DNA of 11,321 bases, taken from the NCBI GenBank assembly GCA_905234005.1, contig CAJOFW010000101.1, positions 1 to 11,321 on the forward strand, in the 5' to 3' direction. A program made the translations under genes and the position numbers. The DNA is from an uncultured Oscillospiraceae bacterium (GTDB lineage Bacteria > Bacillota > Clostridia > Oscillospirales > Oscillospiraceae). Shown here one piece after another: positions 1-5,182 of the stretch (positions within the stretch are counted from its first letter, which is position 1; each line of letters opens with the position of its first letter). The notes beneath the pieces are model-generated. The model did no database searches. It was not told the DNA's origin and saw nothing but the letters and a program-made list of their open reading frames with translations.

Positions 1-108
1 CTGCAGTTTATTGCCGGCCACCATCCCAAGCCCGTCGCCCATGAGGGCGATGCCGTAAAGGAACAGCGCAAGCCCGCCGAGAAGGGATACGATGTTTACG
101 ATTGTCAT
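1..108 (-). CDS. Na/Pi-cotransporter family protein, N-terminal fragment
   Basis: Only the first 36 codons are inside the window; the gene continues past the left edge. The visible peptide starts MTIVNIVSLLGGLALFLYGI and continues with ALMGDGLGMVAGNKLQ. This hydrophobic first helix with the pattern GLALFLYGxxLMGDGL is typical of the NptA/PNaS-type Na/Pi cotransporter family, and the divergent gene at 353 opens almost the same way (GIALFLFGMTLMGDGL). The family imports inorganic phosphate with sodium across the cytoplasmic membrane. The ATG at 106-108 is preceded by a GGGAG-like ribosome binding site about 13 bases upstream. PHO-box-like hexamers lie upstream at 190-228. Whether this copy carries the usual C-terminal PhoU-like domain cannot be seen. 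The family call rests on one helix, so it is good but not certain. Confidence 0.75.
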   Translation of the reverse strand, partial: MTIVNIVSLLGGLALFLYGIALMGDGLGMVAGNKLQ

Positions 109-173
109 GCGGACAGATTCTCCCACAAACACATTAATAAATTGAAATCTCTACAGCTTTCCATACGTATTCG

Positions 174-228
174 ATTTTACCCCATTAACATCAAAATAAC
201 AATCACAGAATTGTAAATTATGTGTAAA
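174..228 (-). promoter_or_regulatory. Putative PHO box and -10 for the leftward Na/Pi gene
   Basis: On the minus strand, hexamers TTTACA (223-228), TTTACA (212-217), GTGATT (201-206) and TTTGAT (190-195) follow one another with an exact 11-base period. After a 10-base gap comes TAAAAT (174-179), a plausible -10. The Bacillus PhoP consensus is TT(A/T/C)ACA repeated every 11 bp, so the first two hexamers fit perfectly and the last two weakly. There is no -35 box, as expected for a PhoP/PhoB-activated promoter. The gene served would be the leftward Na/Pi cotransporter starting at 108. The repeats are seen directly; regulation by the PhoB-like protein encoded at 2962-3624 is inferred. Confidence 0.55.
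185..219 (+). promoter_or_regulatory. Putative PHO half-boxes for the rightward Na/Pi gene
   Basis: On the plus strand TTAACA (185-190) and ATAACA (196-201) are spaced by 11 bases, again matching the TT(A/T/C)ACA PHO-box pattern, and TAAATT (214-219) could serve as -10. They point towards the gene at 353 and interleave with the minus-strand boxes, so one bound region could drive both divergent genes. The implied leader is about 125 bases long and contains a GC-rich hairpin (CCCCGCG at 234-240 with CGCGGGG at 249-255). Support is weaker than for the minus-strand box because only two hexamers fit. Confidence 0.35.
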
Positions 229-352
229 TCCCTCCCCGCGTTCGGGTACGCGGGGGCGGCGGCGATTTGACGGGAGTTTTACGGACGGACGGTAGCGGAT
301 TTGATCGCCCGGCGGTACGCTGGAGCCGTAACGACAGAAGGGAGCATTGAAT

Positions 353-1381
353 ATGAACGCATGGATGACGGATCCCGCGCAGGCGCTGCGTCTGCTGACG
401 GGGATCGCCCTGTTCCTGTTCGGCATGACGCTGATGGGGGACGGGCTTCGGGCGGCGTCTGACGGACGGCTGGAGCCGGTTCTGTACAGGCTGTCCAACA
501 CGACATGGAAGGGCGTGCTGCTCGGCACGGCGGTCACGGCGGTGCTGCAGTCGTCGTGCGCCACGAGCGCGATGGCGGTCGGCTTCGTGAACGCCGGGAT
601 GATGAAGCCGCGGCAGGCGGTCGGCGTGATATTGGGCTCGATCCTCGGCACGTCGGTCACGGGCTGGATCATCTGCCTCGGCTACGCCGGCGGCGGCGGC
701 ATGATCGGCGAGCTGCTGTCCGCGAGGACGCTCGCGTGTCTCGCGGCGGCGGTCGGGGCCGTGCTGCGCATATCGGGCCGCGACGGCGCCCGGCGCTGGG
801 CCGGGGACGTGCTCATGGGCTTTGCCGTGCTGATGGCGGGGCTTGCGGTCATGAGCGCCGCGGCGGAATCGCTCGGCTCGCAGCCGTGGTTCACGGGCGC
901 GATGCGCTCGATGACAAACCCGGTGGCCGGGGCCGTGATCGGCGGCGTGATATCGGTGGTGCTGCAATCGGCGTCGGCGGCGGTCGGCGTGATGCAGGCG
1001 CTGTCGGTGACCGGGGCCGTGACGGGCGGGATGGCGCTGCCGCTGCTGTTGGGCATTGCGGTCGGCGCGGGCGTGCCGGTGCTGTTCGCGGCGATCGGGG
1101 CCGGGGCCGAAGCCCGGCGCACGGCGTATGTGTATATCATCGCCGCCGGGATGGGGGCGTTTCTCGTCGGCGGGGCGTTTTACGCCGTGCACCTGTTCGC
1201 GGGCTTCGGCTTCATGGCCGAGGCCGTCGACCCGCAGTCCGTCGCCCTGATGAACACGCTTCTGCGGCTCGCGATGCTGCTCGTGCTCATCCCGATGGCC
1301 GGCCTGCCCGAACGCACCGCCCGCGCCCTCGTCCCGGACAACCCCCGCCGCAAATCCCGCGCCCCCAAAACCGCCGCGTAA
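353..1381 (+). CDS. Na/Pi-cotransporter family protein without PhoU domain
   Basis: Probable sodium-dependent phosphate importer in the cytoplasmic membrane, 342 residues. Two inverted-repeat halves are visible, each with the family's signature: AVLQSSCATSA (residues 64-73) and VVLQSASAAVG (203-212). About eight to ten hydrophobic segments can be counted. Typical family members run to about 550 residues with a C-terminal PhoU-like helical domain; this one ends after the membrane part with a basic tail (NPRRKSRAPKTAA). The motif GANIGTTVT that normally follows each QSS is altered to GSILGTSVTG (94-103) and GIAVGAGVPV (234-243), so the conserved Asn is missing from both halves. I chose ATG 353 because AAGGGAG sits 8 bases upstream; the in-frame TTG at 347 is too close to that site. 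The substrate is inferred from family and the neighbouring Pho-type regulators. Confidence 0.82.
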   Translation: MNAWMTDPAQALRLLTGIALFLFGMTLMGDGLRAASDGRLEPVLYRLSNTTWKGVLLGTAVTAVLQSSCATSAMAVGFVNAGMMKPRQAVGVILGSILGTSVTGWIICLGYAGGGGMIGELLSARTLACLAAAVGAVLRISGRDGARRWAGDVLMGFAVLMAGLAVMSAAAESLGSQPWFTGAMRSMTNPVAGAVIGGVISVVLQSASAAVGVMQALSVTGAVTGGMALPLLLGIAVGAGVPVLFAAIGAGAEARRTAYVYIIAAGMGAFLVGGAFYAVHLFAGFGFMAEAVDPQSVALMNTLLRLAMLLVLIPMAGLPERTARALVPDNPRRKSRAPKTAA

Positions 1382-1498
1382 TCCTTTTTCTTGAAAGAAA
1401 AAGGATCAAAAAGAACTTTATATTCGCTCGAAAAGGCAGCAATTCCAAGGCTTTGCGCCCGGTAACGAAACGGAGCTTTTCATTTGAGAACAGTATAA
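1382..1498 (+). repeat. Dispersed ~115-bp repeat, copy A
   Basis: This stretch matches the reverse complement of 9556-9670 at roughly 85% by eye, with a single-base gap. It begins one base after the stop codon of the Na/Pi gene with a perfect 24-bp palindrome (1382-1405; arms TCCTTTTTCT and AGAAAAAGGA). It then shares the blocks ATCAAAAAGAACTTT, TTCCAAGG and GCGCCCGGTAACGAA with the other copy and ends near GAACAGTAT. A further short stem of the same kind, TTTTC-CTGAAA-GAAAA, lies at 1527-1542. No open reading frame of its own is credible. It resembles a dispersed extragenic element; mobility and function are unknown. Confidence 0.8.
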
Positions 1499-1532
1499 CA
1501 AGAGAACGGTATAATACGATCATTCGTTTTCC

Positions 1533-1580
1533 TGAAAGAAAAACTGTTCGGCGCCCGCCTTGCCGGGCTGCCGAACAGTT
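1533..1580 (-). terminator. Rho-independent terminator of the phoB-phoR-like operon
   Basis: A strong hairpin (AACTGTTCGGC at 1542-1552 pairing with GCCGAACAGTT at 1570-1580, plus inner GCCCG at 1553-1557 with CGGGC at 1564-1568) is followed on the minus strand by TTTTTCTTTC. It sits 27 bases after the histidine kinase stop codon, the right place and direction to end that operon. In the plus direction the T-run is poor, so it is mainly a leftward terminator. Confidence 0.85.
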
Positions 1581-1606
1581 GTATTGATTCTGTTGCCGCC
1601 GCTGCG

Positions 1607-2965
1607 TTACACGCCCGGGGCGTGTCCGGGGAAGGTGATCGTGAAGGTGGAGCCCCGGCCCGGTTCGCTCTCGAGGTCGATGGACGCGCCGTGGAGGCGG
1701 GCGGCGTGCTTGACGATGGACAGGCCGAGCCCGGTGCCGCCGACCGCCTTGGAGCGGCTTTTGTCGACGCGATAGAACCGCTCGAACACGCGGTCCTGAT
1801 GCTCGGGCGGGATGCCGATGCCCGTATCGGCCACCGCGAGCCGCACGGCCCCGCCGGGCAGCGTCCCGGTGCGGACGGTCACGACGCCGCCGGGGGCGCT
1901 GTATTTGATCGCGTTGTCGCAGAGGTTGTAGACGATGCTGTACAGGTACTGCGTGACGCCCCGCATCGGGGCCGCGCCGCCCTCGACCGTCAGCGTCACG
2001 CCGGCGGCGTCCGCCTCCTCGGACAGGCTCTCGGCGGCGTTTTCGGCGACGCGGCGCAGGTCGGTGTCCTCCCACTGCATGCCGATGCCGCCGCTGTCGA
2101 GCTTGGTGAGGTCGATGATGTCCTCGACCAGCTTCGTCATACGGGCCGACTCGGCGCGTATCCTCGCGGCGAAGGGAACGGTGTCCTCCGGCCGGGCCAT
2201 GCCGCTCTCGAGAAGCTCCGCGTAGCCCGATATGACGTGCAGCGGCGTCTTCAGCTCGTGGGACACGTTCGCGGTGAACTCCTGCCGGATGCGGGACGTC
2301 TTCTCCAGCTCCTCCTGGTCGCGGCGGAGCTGCGTCTGCTGGTGGTGGAGCCGGTGCAGCAGCGGGGCGATCTCGGCGAAGCCGGGTTCGGCGGCGGAGC
2401 GGAGCGGGTCGTCGAGGTTCAGGTCGTTGATCGGCCCGACGATCCGGCGCGACAGCCGCGAGGCCATCCACAGCGACAGCGCCAGCGCCGCCGCGATGAC
2501 CGCGAGCACCGGCGGGCCGAACGACAGAAGAAGCCGGAGCACGGTCGCCTGCGGCGCGGACAGCCGCAGCACCGAGCCGTCCCCGAGGCGGCGGGCGGCG
2601 TAGAGCTGCCGCTCCGCCAGCGTGTCCGAATAGCGCACGCTCTCGCCGACGCCGCCCGCGAGCGCCTGCCTGATCTCCTCGCGTTCGAGGTGGTTCTCCA
2701 TCGCGGCGGCGTCGGCCTCGTTGTCGTACAGCACGACGCCGTCCGCCGTGATCCATGTGACGCGGCAGTCGTTCACGTCGAGACCGTCGAAGTACGCGAT
2801 GCCGTTTAGCTCCACGCCCCGCACGGCAAGCTGCGTCTCGAGCAGCAGATGGTTCATCTGCACGTCGTACAGGTGCGTGTACAGCACGCTCATGATGATC
2901 GCGAGCGAGGCGAGACAAACCGCGAGCGTGACCGCCGAGATCGCGTTGAATATCCGCCGGCTCAC
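1607..2965 (-). CDS. phoR: PhoR-type sensor histidine kinase
   Basis: Membrane histidine kinase of 452 residues, partner of the response regulator immediately upstream. A first membrane helix (about residues 8-29) and a second (about 143-168) enclose an extracytoplasmic sensor region of some 110 residues. After a short HAMP-like linker and coiled coil (about 195-228) comes the HisKA H-box FTANVSHELKTPLHVISGY with phospho-acceptor His236. The ATPase domain shows the N-box NLCDNAIKYS (347-356), DTGIGIPPEH (380-389), FERFYRVDKSRS and the G2 box GGTGLGLSIVKH (409-420). There is no PAS domain. The GTG start (2963-2965) overlaps the regulator's TGA as GTGA and is preceded by AGGAGG, so the pair is translationally coupled. 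Assignment to phosphate sensing rests on similarity to PhoR, on the flanking Na/Pi genes and on PHO-box-like repeats; the stimulus itself cannot be read from sequence. Confidence 0.85.
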   Translation of the reverse strand: MSRRIFNAISAVTLAVCLASLAIIMSVLYTHLYDVQMNHLLLETQLAVRGVELNGIAYFDGLDVNDCRVTWITADGVVLYDNEADAAAMENHLEREEIRQALAGGVGESVRYSDTLAERQLYAARRLGDGSVLRLSAPQATVLRLLLSFGPPVLAVIAAALALSLWMASRLSRRIVGPINDLNLDDPLRSAAEPGFAEIAPLLHRLHHQQTQLRRDQEELEKTSRIRQEFTANVSHELKTPLHVISGYAELLESGMARPEDTVPFAARIRAESARMTKLVEDIIDLTKLDSGGIGMQWEDTDLRRVAENAAESLSEEADAAGVTLTVEGGAAPMRGVTQYLYSIVYNLCDNAIKYSAPGGVVTVRTGTLPGGAVRLAVADTGIGIPPEHQDRVFERFYRVDKSRSKAVGGTGLGLSIVKHAARLHGASIDLESEPGRGSTFTITFPGHAPGV

Positions 2966-3624
2966 GGCTCCTCCTCCAGACGGTAGCCCACCCCGCGCAC
3001 GGTGCGGATGAGACCGCCGGCGGGGCCGAGCTTTGTGCGCAGCGTGCCGACGTGTACGTCGACCGTCCGCGTCTCGCCGACGTTTTCGACGCCCCACACC
3101 GTCGCGAGGAGCTGGTCGCGGGTGAACACCTGCCCGGGGTTCTCCATGAGCAGCCGCAGAAGCTCGTATTCCTTGAGCGTCAGCGTCACGTCGCGGCCGT
3201 TTGAGCGCACCGTGTGCCGGCCCTGGTCGAGCGTGATCGGCCCGTGCGTCAGCGTCGCCCTGCCCGAGCGCGGCGCGGCGCGGCGCAGCACGGCCTTGAT
3301 GCGGGAGAGCATCTCCATCATGCCGAACGGCTTCGTCAGGTAGTCGTCCGCGCCGAGGTCGAGGCCCATGACCGTGTCGTACTCCGACCCCTTCGCGGTC
3401 GCCATGATGACCGGGATGTCCTCCGTGACCGGCGAGGAGCGCAGCCTTTTGAGGATCTCGATGCCGTCCTCGCCGGGGAGCATGATGTCGAGGATCACAA
3501 GCTCCGGGCGCTCGCCCTTCATCGCCTCCCAGAACGAGACGGCCTCCGGGAAGCCCTCCGCCCGGAAGCCCGAGACGTTCAGCGTGTACACCATCAGATC
3601 GCGGATGCTCCCGTCGTCCTCCAC
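2962..3624 (-). CDS. phoB: PhoB/PhoP-type OmpR-family response regulator
   Basis: Two-component transcription factor of at least 220 residues. The receiver domain (about 1-115) has the acidic pair EDD (2-4), phospho-acceptor Asp46 in ILDIMLPGEDG, Thr76 and Lys98 in LTKPFG. The winged-helix DNA-binding domain (about 122-217) contains TLTLKEYELLRLLMENPG, VFTRDQLL, RTVDVHVGTLRTKLG and IRTVRGVGYRL. It is phosphorylated by the kinase encoded 3' of it (4-bp overlap). The start is odd: GTG 3622-3624 is the only standard start in the open frame, but it would remove half of the first beta strand. The upstream codons read TTC TGT before it, and homologues normally start a few residues earlier (pattern M-I-F/Y-C-V-E-D-D). 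The codon in the expected place is ACG (3631-3633); an ATT is at 3643-3645. The frame is closed by TGA at 3664-3666. Function as phosphate regulator is inferred from context. Confidence 0.85.
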   Translation of the reverse strand: MEDDGSIRDLMVYTLNVSGFRAEGFPEAVSFWEAMKGERPELVILDIMLPGEDGIEILKRLRSSPVTEDIPVIMATAKGSEYDTVMGLDLGADDYLTKPFGMMEMLSRIKAVLRRAAPRSGRATLTHGPITLDQGRHTVRSNGRDVTLTLKEYELLRLLMENPGQVFTRDQLLATVWGVENVGETRTVDVHVGTLRTKLGPAGGLIRTVRGVGYRLEEEP

Positions 3625-3679
3625 ACAGAACGTATCCGTAAAAATATCGCCGTGCGCTCTCCGTCACAGGCACAGCGCC

Positions 3680-3722
3680 AGTATATCACAGGTCTGTCAT
3701 GAGTATATCACGTTTTTGTAAA
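3680..3722 (-). promoter_or_regulatory. Putative PHO box and -10 upstream of the phoB-like gene
   Basis: On the minus strand TTTACA (3717-3722), GTGATA (3706-3711), ATGACA (3695-3700) and GTGATA (3684-3689) recur with an exact 11-base period. Read on the plus strand, CTGTCAT-GAGT-ATATCAC (3694-3711) agrees with about 14 of 18 positions of the E. coli PHO box as I recall it. An extended -10, TGATATACT, ends at 3680; its hexamer TATACT (3680-3685) lies 9 bases after the third repeat. No -35 is present. The same TTTACA...GTGAT order occurs at 190-228. This suggests positive autoregulation of the two-component operon; binding is predicted, not shown. Confidence 0.55.
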
Positions 3723-3953
3723 CCCGGACAGCGGCGGCGTGTAAAATCCGCGTCAAGCTTTGTTCAAGCCGGCGCGTCAGCGGCAAGCCTCGCAAGTCAT
3801 TTTTGCCGGAAACCGCGCTTTTCGGCAAAAATACCACAAGGCGAGCCTGGGCGAGCCTCTCGCGCCGACCAAGCCCGGCAAAGCCGGGTGCGATAAGCGC
3901 GAGTCCCCGCTTTAAGAAGGACGGAGCCTTACGGCTCCGTCCTTCTTAAAGCG
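3723..3953. other. Structured non-coding gap between the EIIC-like gene and phoB
   Basis: I find no credible gene between 3634 and 3945. Instead there are several inverted repeats. One has arms ATTTTTGCCG (3799-3808) and CGGCAAAAAT (3823-3832), extended inward by three A-T pairs and a G-T pair. A nested structure has CTCGCGC (3859-3865) and GCGCGAG (3897-3903) around CCCGGC-AAA-GCCGGG (3874-3888). Direct repeats GGCGAGCCT occur at 3840-3848 and 3850-3858. A 21-bp stem covers 3908-3928 and 3933-3953 with loop TTAC. The last stem contains the stop codon of the EIIC-like gene (3946-3948) and probably ends or stabilises its transcript, though no T-run follows on either strand. A small RNA or dispersed palindromic element is possible. 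Confidence 0.5.
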
Positions 3954-5016
3954 TTAAATCTCCGTCCTTTACCCAGCCGAGGCGGCGGCAGACGGCGTTG
4001 ATGGCCGGGGCGAGGATCGCCGGCAGCACAAAGCAGATCAGCACGAGTCCCAGCCAGTCGAACCCGGTCGGCGTGATCGCGGCGGCTCCCTTCTCGATCG
4101 CCGCCTCGCTCGGCGCGAGCCAGCCCGTCCATATGCCGATCTGGCCGCACAGGCCGCAGGTGCCCATGCCGGAGTTGATCGGCGCGCCGTTCATCTCGAG
4201 GCCGAATACGCAGGTGGCGATCGGCCCGGTGATCGCGGCGGTCAGGGTCGGGGCGATCCACACGCGGGGATTGCGGATGATGTTCGGCATTTGCAGCATC
4301 GACGTGCCTATGCCCTGGCTGACGAGGCCGCCCCAGCGGTTTTCCTTAAACGACATGACCGCGAAGCCCACCATCTGCGCGCAGCAGCCCGCGACCGCCG
4401 CGCCGCCGGCGAGGCCGGTAAGCCCCAGCACCGAGCAGATCGCCGCCGAGGAGATCGGCAGCGTGAGCGCGACGCCGACGAGCACCGACACCGCGATGCC
4501 CATCCAGAACGGCTGGAGCTTCGTGGCGTGGTCGATGACGAGGCCGAACGCCCCGGCGGCGGAACCGATCGGCGGCGCGATCAGCTTTGCCAGCGCCACG
4601 CCGACGAATATCGTCACAGCCGGGGTCACGAGGATATCGACCTTCGTCTCCTTCGAGACGGCCTTGCCGCACTCGGCGGCGACGATCGCGATGACGAGCA
4701 CCGCCAGCGGCCCGCCGGCCCCGCCCTCGGCGTTCGCCGCCCAGCCGACGGCCGCGAGCGAGAACAGCACCATCGGGTCGGCCTTGAGCGCGTAGCCGAT
4801 CGCGACCGCCATCGCCGGGCCGGACACGGCCATCGCGTATGCGCCGATGTCGGTCAGAAAGGCCCAGCCGAGCTGCTGGCCCAGCGTCTTGAGGATCGTG
4901 CCGATCAGCAGCGAGCAGAACAGGCCCTGCGCCATCGCCCCGAGCGCGTCGATGCCGTACCGCCGCGCCGAGAAGACGATGTTCTTCCGGGCGAGAAATT
5001 CCTTGAATCGGGTCAT
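3946..5016 (-). CDS. PfoR-like / PTS_EIIC_2 membrane protein, candidate NiaR-controlled transporter
   Basis: Polytopic membrane protein of 356 residues with about ten hydrophobic segments. The start MTRFKEFLARKNIVFSARRY, then GIDALGAMAQGLFCSLLIGTIL, the segment VGWAANAEGGAGGPLAVLV, and later NIIRNPRVWIAPTLTAAITGP and GAPINSGMGTCGLCGQIG are typical of the stand-alone EIIC-like family that includes Clostridium perfringens PfoR (PTS_EIIC_2). No EIIA, EIIB, HPr or sugar enzyme is nearby, so phosphotransfer is doubtful. It lies downstream of niaR, separated by a strong promoter with an operator-like inverted repeat, suggesting control by niacin. A role as transporter for nicotinate, nicotinamide or a related compound is therefore my inference. 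Start ATG 5014-5016 has GAGGA six bases upstream. The family is clear; the substrate is unknown. Confidence 0.8.
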   Translation of the reverse strand: MTRFKEFLARKNIVFSARRYGIDALGAMAQGLFCSLLIGTILKTLGQQLGWAFLTDIGAYAMAVSGPAMAVAIGYALKADPMVLFSLAAVGWAANAEGGAGGPLAVLVIAIVAAECGKAVSKETKVDILVTPAVTIFVGVALAKLIAPPIGSAAGAFGLVIDHATKLQPFWMGIAVSVLVGVALTLPISSAAICSVLGLTGLAGGAAVAGCCAQMVGFAVMSFKENRWGGLVSQGIGTSMLQMPNIIRNPRVWIAPTLTAAITGPIATCVFGLEMNGAPINSGMGTCGLCGQIGIWTGWLAPSEAAIEKGAAAITPTGFDWLGLVLICFVLPAILAPAINAVCRRLGWVKDGDLTL

Positions 5017-5045
5017 GCTTTTTCCTCACGTTACAATAAAATAAT

Positions 5046-5112
5046 GTGACGCACGCGTTCGACGCACGCAAAAAAAGCGTGGCGCACGCCGCAAAAAAGT
5101 GTGGTACACGCC
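5046..5112. repeat. Short imperfect repeats in the EIIC-like gene leader
   Basis: Two tandem units, GCA7 followed by GCGTGGCGCACGCC (5068-5090) and GCA6 followed by GTGTGGTACACGCC (5091-5112), differ at few positions and each carries a dyad (GCGTG/CACGC, GTGT/ACAC). A weaker relative, GTGACGCACGC, is at 5046-5056. They lie in the leader of the EIIC-like gene next to the predicted operator. They may be extra operator half-sites or decayed copies of one; nothing shows which. Confidence 0.5.
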
Positions 5113-5150
5113 GTCGGGACAGGGGTGTCTTGACAGGTGTGTACCACACT
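5098..5150 (-). promoter_or_regulatory. Putative NiaR operator upstream of the EIIC-like gene
   Basis: A perfect 12-bp inverted repeat, AGTGTGGTACAC (5098-5109) and GTGTACCACACT (5139-5150), encloses a core that on the minus strand reads ACACCTGTC-AA-GACACCCCTGTC, with TGTC-TT-GACA as a small dyad on the plus strand. From memory, Firmicutes NiaR sites are built from ACACCTGTC-like repeats, but I cannot check the published motif here. The element starts inside the -10 box (5148-5153) and covers the expected transcription start, the classic position for repression. Confidence 0.6.
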
Positions 5151-5176
5151 ATAACCTACGACGCGGCGCTTGTCAA
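5148..5176 (-). promoter_or_regulatory. Promoter of the EIIC-like gene
   Basis: On the minus strand a perfect -35 TTGACA (5171-5176) is separated by 17 bases from -10 TATAGT (5148-5153). It lies just after the niaR stop codon (5183-5185) and faces the EIIC-like gene at 5016, giving a leader of roughly 125 bases. Such a strong promoter overlapped by an operator fits a gene shut off by a repressor when its ligand is plentiful. Confidence 0.7.
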
Positions 5177-5182
5177 CAATCG

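Noticed and set aside
218..1192. Minus-strand frame of 324 codons opposite the Na/Pi gene.
   Set aside because: Arg/His-rich low-complexity shadow of a GC-rich gene.
1484..1515. Possible rightward promoter with TATAAT at 1510-1515.
   Set aside because: The best -35 (TTGAGA) has a 20-bp spacer and it would fire into the 3' ends of the oppositely oriented kinase gene with no gene to serve.
1622..2809. Plus-strand frame of 395 codons opposite the histidine kinase.
   Set aside because: Antisense shadow with no recognisable motif, while the other strand has full kinase motifs.
1287..2918. Long minus-strand frame of 543 codons overlapping the histidine kinase.
   Set aside because: It is the kinase region in another frame, with Arg/Pro-rich low-complexity translation; the phase with H-, N- and G-boxes is the real one.
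3672..3673. Alternative frame giving an N-terminal extension to the regulator-kinase region (about 688 codons from GTG 3673).
   Set aside because: The frame switches relative to the receiver domain and would not encode it; it joins to the kinase frame only by chance read-through of the overlap.
3699..3896. Small plus-strand frame of 65 codons in the gap before the EIIC-like gene.
   Set aside because: No ribosome binding site, overlaps hairpins and the predicted PHO box, and shows no protein-like pattern.
5017..5182. Riboswitch in the leader of the EIIC-like gene.
   Set aside because: The palindromic operator at the transcription start and adjacent niaR explain the region; no known NAD or other riboswitch core is recognisable.
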